A stretch of DNA of 64,000 nt from Acanthaster planci (taxonomy: Eukaryota > Echinodermata > Asteroidea > Valvatida > Acanthasteridae), in contig NW_019091370.1 in NCBI RefSeq assembly GCF_001949145.1, forward strand, positions 2,560,074 to 2,624,073, in the 5' to 3' direction. Below, one piece after another: positions 50,074 through 60,695 of this stretch. A model generated the notes under the pieces. The model was given only the letters and a program-made list of their open reading frames with translations. It had not been told where the DNA came from and searched no databases. The position numbers and the translations under genes were made by a program. Within the stretch, counting starts at the first letter, position 1, and every line of letters starts with the position of its first letter.

Positions 50074-50730
50074 GGCCCTATGGAGGGACATAAATATTCA
50101 CGACTAAATTTGAATATTTTTGCGATGTCTTGAATTTTTCGCGACTAGTCGTGAATAATTTTGCGACGTCATGAAATTTTCACGACTAGTCGTGAAAATT
50201 TTTGCGACGTTGTGAATATTTTCACAAGCTCGTGCATTTGTCAACACTAATCGCTAATATTTTTCCAGTAGCTTGGAATGTAATTGGCGCTTTTACAAGA
50301 CGGCGGGAAGTTGCACTCTGCAGCAAATACATGATGTAGGACCACTGGTCCAAGAAACGTACTCTGTCGTTGATCCATTCTCTATGGTCGTTTGTAATAA
50401 GTCGCTTATCATGTCAGACGCTTGAAGCTAACACAAGCCCAGTTCGGCTCCCAGTTGAATGATGATGACTTTTACTCTGGAAACTAAACGACGTTGTGTG
50501 TTGCTGGGGCAAAAATCAACCCCATCAAGTCACTGGAGACATAATTCGCCACAAACTTTGCGAATGGTCGTGAATTATAGTTGCAAATAAAATGTACGAC
50601 GTTCCAAAAATATTCTTGACTAAACCTGAATAAATTCACGACGTGAATATTCACAATTAGTCGGAAGTAAATTTATGACGTTCAAAAAATATTCACGACT
50701 AGTCGTGAATATTTACGTCCTTTCAGGGCC
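50074..50730. mobile_element. 657 bp palindrome-rich MITE with ~30 bp terminal repeats
   Basis: The left end, GGCCCTATGGAGGGACATAA followed by ATATTCACGACT, is mirrored at 50,701-50,730 with small differences. Near each end and inside, CACGACTAGTCGTG words and GCGACGT words repeat, including a perfect 28 bp palindrome at 50,174-50,201. There is no coding capacity. A target-site duplication is not clear. The superfamily is undetermined. Confidence 0.8.
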
Positions 50731-51489
50731 ACCCATGTTATGCTATTCGACAAATTCCCAGCGCAAATTATTGAAGAAGGAGACACAAACGTGAAGGTTA
50801 AGTTGCCGACCACAAACACTACTCGAAGCCGTGGAAATGTGCACTTTTGGAGGGCCATAATTGATCTGCAGATAGACCTATCCAGCCCCACGCCAAGGAC
50901 GGGTCGGCGGTATAGCTACCTTCACCGGTCCCTTCGTGGGTTGGTTACTCGGTAGGGGTCGCCGGACCGTCGTGTCCCCAACTCAAGCTATTTGTTTTAG
51001 TCTACCACGTTCGCTGTCTCTTCGATCACTGTATCAGCCATGCCTTCTCAACGTAGTTGCCCTACTGGGCTAGGTACTGATCCGTCCAATCCGCCTTTTA
51101 GGGGGCAACCAAGGTCATCCCTTCAAAGCAATGACGGTTCCTTCTCTTACATGGGGTAGACCTATAACATGTGGAGCCCGGGGCCGTAGAATCTAAGCCT
51201 CCCGCTAGCGGTTGGGCCTTCCTCCTCTTCCATGGGTCAATGCCTGTTCCTGCATTCTACATCCCCGCCCCTTCACGGGAGTGTTCTGCATTTTTCGGCC
51301 GTCCGCAGGTGTCGCTCAACATCAACAGAATTTGAATCCCCCCGCCGTTTCTACCTCAAACACCACCACATCTGGGAACTTAAACGGCCTTAGTGGGGTT
51401 GATGAGAGTGAGGCTATGGCCAATACATCTGTCTGGTTTTACATCTGCGTCATTGCTATCTCAGAGTGCATGGGGCAGTGTGAAATTTC
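50731..51489. other. DNA between MITE and DIRS-like remnant, possibly its 5' part
   Basis: GC-rich stretches near 50,885-51,360 include protein-like text rich in Pro, Asn, Ser and Thr (51,212-51,493) that could be the start of a DIRS gag. No motif confirms it. Confidence 0.3.
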
Positions 51490-53965
51490 GTAATCCCCAC
51501 ATGAAAGAGCTTGCTGTGTGCCTTTTTTGGATACAGTGATCTCATGACCAACAAGTTGCCGAATGATGAATTCAAAGAGGGGTTGAGTGCCAGGGGAGCA
51601 AGAAATGTTTCTCTCTTCCCCGAGCTACCGGATGGTCTGTAGAGAGAGAGTTCAAGGCAACTCTTCTCTTGTGAGTATCGACAATAGAATTAAAGTTTCT
51701 CATAGCCAGTTGCTTTAGGCATCCCTGCCTTTTGTACGTACATGTACATAATTATTTTTATGACATCGTAGCTGACCCCCAGTGTCTCGCCGAGGTCCCC
51801 TGGGACGTGATCATGGATCACCCAGCCACAGGTCTTTTTAGGCTCAGCCAGTCAGTCATTTTACACTTTTGATGCAATAGTTGATAAAAGGTTTTACACT
51901 CTGAAGAATTCCCCTTCGTTAGGCGAGCTCTTTGGAGATTCACTCAAAAAAGAACACGGTGAACATAGAGAAGGCAAGTAACTCCATAGCTAAACCCACG
52001 GGTTCTAGCGTTTCATGGAGCTATCAAACACAAGGAGTCAGCACATACAGAGATCAAAAGGGTCAATGATGGCCACCGCAAGCCCTGCACGTGCTGCAAA
52101 GACAAAACAAATTCCGCGCCGCTTGCGGGCTACAAGGAATGCTCGGGTTTGCATTTGCAAAGGATCGTGGGTACCAGGCATGCGTGTCTGTAACACGTCG
52201 GCATGTTCAACATGGCCACCTTGAGACGGAAACCATCGTCATCGGAGACTTAAATTTCGATAATTTCAGTGATTGTTCTGATATTCCAATGACAATGAAA
52301 GTCTGGTTACGTCTTTACTTTTACGTCCACAGCTGTCTCGGCATAGAACCTCACCATGTTGTCAAATGCATTCCTGCAGCATGTTTCCACCTCCTTTTGA
52401 CCGTAGGAACCATTTGGATTGCGACTTATGACATAAATATCACAGTTCATATTTAGGGTATTTGTTCTCTACCGACTTTTGCCAAATAACCACAGCTGAT
52501 TAGGAATTGTCGAGCGCATCTGCAGGGATCACTCGCTGACTCCTGAGGACTACTGAAGAGAACTGTGCATCCTCTCCGTGCATCTTTTCCACGATTTATT
52601 TACTCCAGTATGCCGGAGCGAAACACGGCGAGTGTGTGGATTACCAGCTACCTGGCGGTGGCGATCACTGTGTACAAAGAATGTCTAGGGTCTTCAACAC
52701 TGGGGCCAGTAACCACGCCTTGCCTATGGAGCCGACCGGAGCAGCTAATCGGAATACGGTCTGTGGGAACTTCGTTCTTACTCCTCGTGTTTAATAGCTC
52801 TATGGTTGCATTCACAAGGAAAAACAATCCAGCCCATATAAGGGTGCTGCAAGGTCCGCTAGGTTTCGGCTCCCTTCCCACCGCACTGGGCCGTGGAGAC
52901 AGGCTTCCCGTTTAAACAGAATTTGGAGTTTCCGTTTAAACCTTTTTCAGATGGCTGTTTTTATTACTCGGGTTCAATCCGTTCAGAAAGGTATTATTTT
53001 TTAACAATAGGTGCAGAAAACGCTTTGTAAGGGTGTTATCTCAATTGAACCTCCAGTGCAAGGGCAGTTTTCATCTTCACTTTTTACGGTACCCAAGAAG
53101 TCAGGGGATCTCTGTCTATTCATAGGCCTAAATCTTTGTCTTCTGAACAAGTTCATCACCTATCACCACTTCAAGATGAAATACATCACTCAAATGAAGG
53201 ATCTGTTGTCACCCATGGACAAGATGACGTCAATAGATCTAAAGGACGCTCATTTCACGGTTCCCATCAATGTAGCCCACAGCAAGTTTCTTCATGTTCA
53301 CGTTTCTCGCGGCGGGGTGTCATCTGTCAGTTTTCGTGCCTCCTTTTGGTCTATACTGTGCTCCACTAGTTTCCACCCAAATCCTGAAGCCAGTAGCGGC
53401 AACTTTGCGAGAAGGGACGTCAGATGCGAGTTTTACCTGGACGACGTTTTGAATCCTGGATGCATCGTGCCACTTTTGGTGTTTGGACAACACACATCTG
53501 GCAGTAAGTGTACTTCAAATCGGGGTTTAGTGTTGAACAAGGCCAAGTCACAGCTAATCCCGTCTCAGAATATTCCATTTCTGGGGTTCCTGATGGCAGA
53601 TTAGACAGAGATGCCAGGAAAACATACACAAACTTACTCGTCAACGTCAAGATATGTTGAGAATGAAAGGTGCGACCGTTCGCAAACTGTCGAGGTTCTT
53701 CAAATATTAGACAGAATTATGTCTTCTAGGGCAATGCCCTTCCTCCTCTTGTTCTAATTTCCAAGCGTCTTCAAAAAATTCACGAGGTAAAAGCAACCGT
53801 GGTCCTCGTTGCCCCCGTTTGGTCTACCCAAGCGTGGCATCCAAAGCTTCTAAGTATAGGCATCACTAAGCTTCTTACCCAGGAGAAAGGATATTCATGC
53901 AGCACAGTCATCGGAAATTCATCCACTGTACCCAAGCAGTTTATTATACATGCACTGTACACATG
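51490..53965 (+). mobile_element. decayed DIRS-like retrotransposon
   Basis: DIRS-type elements carry a gag-like gene, a reverse transcriptase/RNase H and a tyrosine recombinase instead of an integrase. Here, in order, are a gag-like scrap at about 51,925-51,975 (ELFGDSLKKEHGEHREGK), a recognisable reverse transcriptase at 53,011-53,604, and text like the RT-RNase H junction near 53,650-53,690. Then comes a scrap near 53,793-53,855 (ATVVLVAPVWSTQAWHPKLL) of the kind found between RNase H and the recombinase. Most of the RNase H region appears deleted and stops are frequent, so the element is dead. The recombinase itself was not found, so a related non-DIRS element remains possible. Confidence 0.65.
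53011..53604 (+). pseudogene. DIRS-type reverse transcriptase fragment
   Basis: The 197-codon frame shows reverse-transcriptase blocks: FTVPKK (residues 25-30), a LNKFITYHHFKM-like stretch (45-56), TSIDLKDAHF (73-82), YLDD catalytic motif (142-145) and LVLNKAKSQLIPSQNIPFLGF-type block (about 173-193). The PFGL...AP block expected between residues 105 and 135 is absent from this frame but present in another frame at about 53,339-53,430. Two compensating frameshifts therefore flank it. The RT would have copied the element's RNA into DNA. The frame ends right after the last block, where an RNase H domain should follow. Confidence 0.75.
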
Positions 53966-54487
53966 TCAAACATATTAAATTTTTGTAATTATAGTTACGC
54001 CCCTGCCTCATTGGCTTTGTTGGTTTTAGTAATTTGAGACTCTGATCATAACAAAGGTTTTCTTTTCAACTTTGTTGGCGTGTATCTCAGTTAACCTGCT
54101 ATGGCGTTACCACGGGGGAGTACCACCCAATTCTTCAGTTACTCGATGCGATGGTTCCCAGACTACCACGTTTAAATATGTTTGTGCAAGTTTGAGCATT
54201 TTCAATTACGCCGGACCTCTGACGCACAATAACCACGGTCCATTGCCGAAGGATAATAAATCCTGCATGAGGTGAGGAAAAAGGAGCAATTTGAAAGCTG
54301 AGGTAATAACGTTCTTCGCCATAGGTACTCTGGCAACGAGTAGCATCGATCAAGAGCCATTATGAACCCTTCATATTCGAACAATTGAAACTGTGGGCAG
54401 AAGTGGCTATAACGACGTCGCTGGCACTGTCGCCATTCGCCTTGGACGATGACAGCGCGCACTTCTTCAGCATTGTTAGCTGCCAGG
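53966..54487. other. upstream flank of exon 1, copy 2
   Basis: The presumptive 5' flank and promoter region of copy 2 after the DIRS remnant. No TATA box at a convincing distance, and nothing clearly alignable to the 300 bp upstream of exon 1 in copy 1, was seen by eye. Confidence 0.3.
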
Positions 54488-54811
54488 ATGGCGTGGCCCA
54501 CAATTTCCAGTGCAGTCGGTGCCTTGCTCTTTGTCTATGCTTTACTAGTAGGGTTCGCGGCTTGGGCAGGGGCCGCCCTGACGCCTTGGTGCAGTGTGGT
54601 AGACACCGCCCTGGTGGGTTGGAATGTCTCCTCGATCCATACCAGGACGCATAAGCTGTGCCATGTTGCTTGCCTGGAATCAGCCAATTGCTCTTCGGCC
54701 AACTACTGGTGGCAGAGCAAAGTCTGCGAGTTGAACACCTTGTCGCACCTGAGCGTGTCCGAAAGTCACCTGGTCAAGGCGTCGGGGTCCATCTATACCT
54801 TCACAGAACAG
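54488..54811 (+). CDS. exon 1: signal peptide and PAN/apple-like domain, secreted protein (copy 2)
   Basis: A paralogue of the exon at 29,259-29,582, with the same length (324 bases, 108 residues) and the same phase-0 donor (CAG|GTAACA). The ATG at 54,488 starts a clear signal sequence (ALLFVYALLVGFAAWAGA); an in-frame ATG at 54,449 would place 13 polar residues before it. From ALTPWC on, the protein differs from copy 1 only at a Gln/Leu change and two residues just before the donor. By eye about ten bases differ over ~236. The signal-peptide halves are unrelated apart from the last few residues. Sequons NVS and NCS and all five cysteines are kept. Body exons corresponding to 38-41 kb were not found before the window ends. 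Confidence 0.74.
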
Positions 54812-57800
54812 GTAACATGTTGTTTTCTTGATCACCTTAAAAATGAGTCCATGATTATTTATCTTCTATCTTTTATAAAAAAAGAGAGATAACTTTAATT
54901 TGATTTTACCCGCCAGACATCCCCGAGCTTTGGTACGTTTTTTAGAGTGGTATGTTGCGCATGTTTTAAACATTTGAAAGAAATGTGCACATATTGCTCT
55001 CCCTATACGGGCAATTTTCAATTCAGGCTGCCTTCAAATCATATGCTTTGTTAAACCACCCAATAAAAACAAACGGGCTTTTACTTAAGTAAGGTAGTGT
55101 GAAATAAAGATGAAAAAAATAATTGTCTGGCCTTCTCCGGTGTTCAAACAAGAGCTGATATCGTATCATTCATGTTAGAGGTCGGGAAGAGGGCGAAGCC
55201 GCCTCAGCTGTACGAATAAAAGGCTGTGTAGATTTCATCGTCAGTTTACTTTCTGTAATATTGTTAAGACGCATTTTGTTATCACACCAAGCCTTTTGAA
55301 GGTTTTCAGCTGGTGCATTGCGGTCATTTTGACACCAATTTAATGTAAATCGGATTAAGCGTTCTTCCCAATTATCAATTTCTCTAGGACAGGTTGGTCA
55401 AAAATGTCAACTTCCCCCACTGCTAGGTTTAATTCTCAATTAAAGGGCCAGATCCCATGAAAGTGCGTACATGTAATATGAATGGCAACAACAAGAAAAC
55501 ACGTTGTTGGATTAACTTCAACGTCAGTAAATACATGTATACGAACGATTGGAGTCATTACATTGTGTTGATGGAAGTAGACAGATTTGGTTATAAAGGG
55601 GAATGAAAGCTTCCATACTAGCAACATTGCTTAATTAAAGGGACCATGAGATACAACTATTTTACCACAAGCCTCAACACTGCACCTTTGTGTTTCAAGT
55701 AACCTTATTTTCAATTTCATTTTTGCTATGTTAATATTTTCTGGGAGCCTTTTTGGTTAATGCTAATACAAATTTGCATATTCATGTGATTGAATGAATA
55801 TATAATCAACAGTGAATTCATCTAATAAAGGTACCAAACCTCGATGTGTGATTGACTTGTGCAAAAAAACTGCTAGAATTATTTGTCTGTTTTGCCGTAT
55901 TCAATAAGTGAGCGATAAACCTTTTTCTTAGAAATGTTTTCAATATAATTATGGAGTTTACATTTGAACCTGGAAACAAAAACTGTGTCTTCCCTGATTT
56001 AAATCACAACACCATCGCTCTCACTTGTTCAGAAAACCTTCGATCATTTCTAATGTTTTGAAACGTGCACTTTTCAATTTACCCAACCTCCAAAAGATTT
56101 CATTTTTTCATACTTTGAAGAAGAGTAGGCCTACAAATATGCACAAAGAGTGGGTCAGGCTTTTAATATTTTAACAGCCTTGTTTTACACAGACGAGCGG
56201 GAAGTCAAGGCGATGACGGTATTAGTGTTGTGTTTCACGCACTGACCTCACGTACAGCTTGGCTATAGGCCCGGACCATTTTAAACACGGCTGTGCAACG
56301 CTTGCGTACAGCAGGCAAAGTATCAAAGGAGAAAACGTGAATATAACACTGGATTGCATAACACTTCCAGCCGTAGCATTGCAAGACATCGATACATAAC
56401 AGTGATGCCATGCGCGCGAAGCTGCAATCAAATAAGGTCTAATCCTCGAGGAGGGAGTGCTTGAAGTCATATGTCATTAGTTTGTCTATCAGTTTACCTA
56501 CATCTGTTAAGTTTTGTAACAAAATATATTTAAGGAGAAAATACGTTAAAATAATAATTATCAGGCCTTTTAATAGATTTAACGTATCGTTCGAAGTATT
56601 TTAAAATGTAGTAGCTTGATACAACAATTAGCACTAGAAGGCTGTTATTTTGCTTGGAACACTTGTAAGGTTATGACTCTCTTGCCAGTGTACACCCTTT
56701 GAATCGTAGAATTCTATTTTTAAATCAATTAAAACAATAAATGTAAATATTACATCATTTGAATGAATGCAAATTTAATTCATACCCTAAAGTGCTTGGA
56801 ATATACATGTATGCCACCTTTTACTAAGTCTCACATGTACTGGTTCTTAGCTGTTCACAAATTCTTTTCCTTTCATGAACACCATTCGTTTTTCATTCGT
56901 CCCTTCAAGATGCATGTAATTCGTATAATATGGAATATCGATTCTTTAAATAACAATTAAGACACTTCTATTCACCGTCTAAAAACTAATTTGACATTAA
57001 GGTAACAATACCTTCCCAAAACCATTGAGGAAACATTGATATCAAGGATTAAACATGCATTCTGGATGCATGCTGTCTGTTGTTCCCAACAAGTAAAATA
57101 TTAAATAGATGACCAAAGAAAATCATTTAGTAATTAAATTATGATAGGACATCTGCATCCTTCCGCGATTTCGTTTACTTTTAATATTATAAGTCAGAAT
57201 ATAACCTTTCATAAAGTATAATACTCAAGCTACTTTATCCTATGCAATCTCAGAAATGTGTATACTAAATTTTAAAGAAGTTACCTTATTAAAACAAGAT
57301 TTCATTTTCCGTTGGGTTTCATGTTTCGTGAAATGAAAAAGTTGATATCCTAAACCGTATTATCAAAAATGTAGAAAAGTTATAAATATTATTGTAGTAC
57401 CTTCATAAAGATATAAAATAAGGAATCCCGGACAGTAAAATTTCATAAATATCCCAGCTTGGGTCGGTATATTTTCCAAGTATAGATGCAGTTTCATATA
57501 GGTTTTCCCGGCCGAATTAGTTAAAACAGCGTCCAAATTCATGAAAGTGCATTTACATTCAGTTTCAGTTTCAGATTCAGTTTAGTAACAGTATCATTCA
57601 ATTCCACGATGCACAAGCGTCAATCAATTTCGCCCTGGGTGACTGGGAGGTGGATTTTTACCCAAATTTTACTGTCATATCTGTCAATGGGCACTCATAT
57701 TCGCAATGTTAGCTTTTCAAAGTATACATACCCTAAGTATTGGAGAAAAGATAGAGTTTCTGTATAATTATGATACGTGTACGGTTCCAGAGACATCTTG

Positions 57801-59186
57801 ATCGCTGGCGATATTTGCCCTGGATCTTTATTATCCCCAACCTTTTCATTTAACGTATACTTGTATACTTTTGTTCTGTTAAATGCTTATGGGGATAATA
57901 CCTTTTTTGAAGTAAAAAATTTCGGATTACATAAAACCAATTTTGTTCTTTCTTTTTCTAAATCTTAAAGCAGGAAAAATACAAATTACAAGATTATTGC
58001 TGAAAAGATTGAGTATGTGGTCATTGTTTTAACAATCATTTAACCAGATAAGAAGAATTTGTTCATTTCTTTTTCTCGTTTTAAGCAGAAATAAATACGT
58101 ACATTGTAGACAAGAGGTTCTCCCATCAAGGTGATATTAGTGTACTGAGAGAGATTTTTTTCTGCGAGTGAAACCCCTCATCTTCATGATGGAATTTGAA
58201 TAAGTTAGTCAAGCATAAAATATTTCAAATTTGTAAATTGTAAATTTACAAAATGTAAATAAATTGTAAATTAGACTTCGATGAAAAACATAGCACGGAT
58301 GTCAGAAATGCTTGCCTTTTCACGAAATCGCATGCCTATTACGAGTACCACAGAGTGACCGTGCGAATTTGACTTCTGTTCTTGGGGTTTTCTAAACTGA
58401 ATAGCGACTCAAACTTTACTGTTTAACAGGAATTTGCAATCGCGTGCTCATGGAGTTGAATGATTATTTTGGCCGATTGAATGTTGATCTGGATTGTCAA
58501 TCTATTTTGTGCTAAACTGAATGAGTCTGACGTTAATTGGAGCGCCAATTTAAAAAGTTGGGCGGGAAAACCTATACCATTCTTAGATAGTTTCTAGATT
58601 TGTAAATGACGGTGATAGTTGTGATCAAATAAGTCAAAAACACACCAAAGTTGTCTTTAAATGTGCAACTACATCCCCCAAAAGAACGAAGCAATAACAG
58701 TGAACCACTTTCTAGAAATATGCACCATAGTTTTATGAATATTTGGTTATAAACGTAAACGGCAGTAGAGACTTGTGGATTCAAAATAACGGCCCCAATC
58801 ACGCGTGTTCGAAGGATTACTCTGAAAATAAAACTAATTCGTTTCATTTCGGATGGCACGGCAGACGAAAATCTGATCGAATCTCTGTATTTTTATTTTC
58901 TTTTAAATGAAAAATAAAGAAAACTAGCTCGTCAAACAGAACGAGTAAACTGTGACGTACGAGCAACGCGTGTTACGCGGTCGAGAGTTTCCTCGAGAAA
59001 AATAGAGAACAATCCGTAACACGCATGGAACTGAGTTTGTGCACTGGAGGCGCTCGAAGTCGTCCCTGTTTAAATTGTCCGTGAGCTTGATAATATGATA
59101 ATAGCTGGTTTTACTGTCTTGTTCGGTATGGCCAAAATTACCGTACCGTTTAACCTAAAGAACTACACCCATGGGCGTCAATGAGT

Positions 59187-59560
59187 TGTATGAATGAAAA
59201 ATAGCAAATGCTATGAAGTTCAAGCAAAAGCAAAATCATTTACTGAGAAGTAAAAGCATTCCGAATAAGCAAATGCTGGAATTTGTAGGAATAAAATGTT
59301 TCTTTTACTATTCAGCAACTACTAGTATAAATAGTAGCAAATGCTTTATGCTTGAGGCCGACTACACAGCTGGGTAGTTTTGTACAATAAGGTTTCCGTT
59401 GCCTGCACGTACATGTACACACGCACATAGTACAATACGGTACTGTATCTTGAGACCTCAGCATGACAGATAAGCACGATGGCAGTAATTTTTGATGAAA
59501 AAAATTTCTCTGCTTCGAAAATGGCTGTAAAAGCAAATGCTACTTTTTATTCATGCGACC
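59187..59560. repeat. element with repeated AGCAAATGCT words and inverted ends
   Basis: AGCAAATGCT occurs near 59,203, 59,268, 59,333 and 59,531, and AGTAAAAGCATT near 59,250. The outer parts, ATGAATGAAAAATAGCAAATGC on the left and a near complement (GCTACTTTTTATTCAT) on the right, suggest a small inverted-repeat element of ~370 bp. Confidence 0.5.
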
Positions 59561-60310
59561 CATTTCAGTTCAGCATTTAGGAGTCTTTGTTTGTGTTTTA
59601 AGAAGAAGGATGACCTAAACTACTCAAAATTGCAAGATTTACTTCTGAAATCAAGGAGAGATTTGCAACGACTTTCTAGGAGCTACATTCCATTACTTTA
59701 TTTTTCTGCAGTTGTCTTAAAAAATTCCCAGCATGGCCTGCAAATGAAAGGTTAAGACGCCGAGAATGTGCAAACGGACTGAGGTATCCAGTCGTTGTTA
59801 GTATAACATTGACACCCTTGCCGCTTTAATCCGGTTCGTACGTGTGAAGTCATTTCAGTTTAAACCACGCCCACTGCACACGTGCACTGCACATAGGGTT
59901 ACACGCAATGATCGCCGTTTATGTGGAACCATGGAACCGGAAGTTAACGCGCAACTTCTGCCATCGTCCAATGGGAGCCTGCAAATCGTGGCGCGTCCGT
60001 CTTTGTGACAAATTCACTTACAAACCGGATAGACTGTACAATTATAATCTTCAGCATTACCGTCTGCCTGCTGAGGAGCAACAAATGCATCCCCTTAAAC
60101 TTCATAAAGCCCATTAAAAGCGCGGAAAATGCTTGCAGTGTATTTGCGTAGCAATTGCGTAAAGATATTGCATAATTATTTATAGGAAACTCGAGTGAAC
60201 AAGTGTACTAAAAATTGAAAACCTACAATGTAATCTAATGTTCTTATCTTTATCCCCAAAGTTTACCACTCCATTATTCAGTAATACCATCAGAAAGAAT
60301 GCAAACCAGG

Positions 60311-60695
60311 CCCGTAGGCTGGGAACGAACCCCCCCCCGCTCGTCTCCGAGTTCTGCTTGTTGGTGGTCTTTTGTGTGTGTGTGTGTGTACTGAATATTT
60401 TAAATATACTGTAATGTTCTGCATACGAGCCACGGTTTATAGGTTGATTCTCAAGCTCAAAGTAACCATACATGCATATAATAATACATGCATATTAACG
60501 AATCAATCTCTAGTCATATGTACCGTCAGGAAGTTCCGGCAAATATCCACATTTCAGGTATTTCAAAGGGATTGGGTTTGAAATCAATGTATAAAGTCAA
60601 TATTGAAAACTACATTGTACAAGTCTTACATGCAACCTTTGGTTCGAGACAGACATGCAACTTTTCAATGTTGTTTTCCAAAGCATATTGTGATA
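60311..60695 (-). repeat. ~385 bp dispersed repeat, copy 2 (minus orientation)
   Basis: The reverse complement of 19,932-20,312, with the same landmark order. Both end in a G-rich run, here nine C on the plus strand at 60,331-60,339. A (GT)n run at 60,375-60,390 replaces the A-rich tract of the other copy. Confidence 0.75.
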
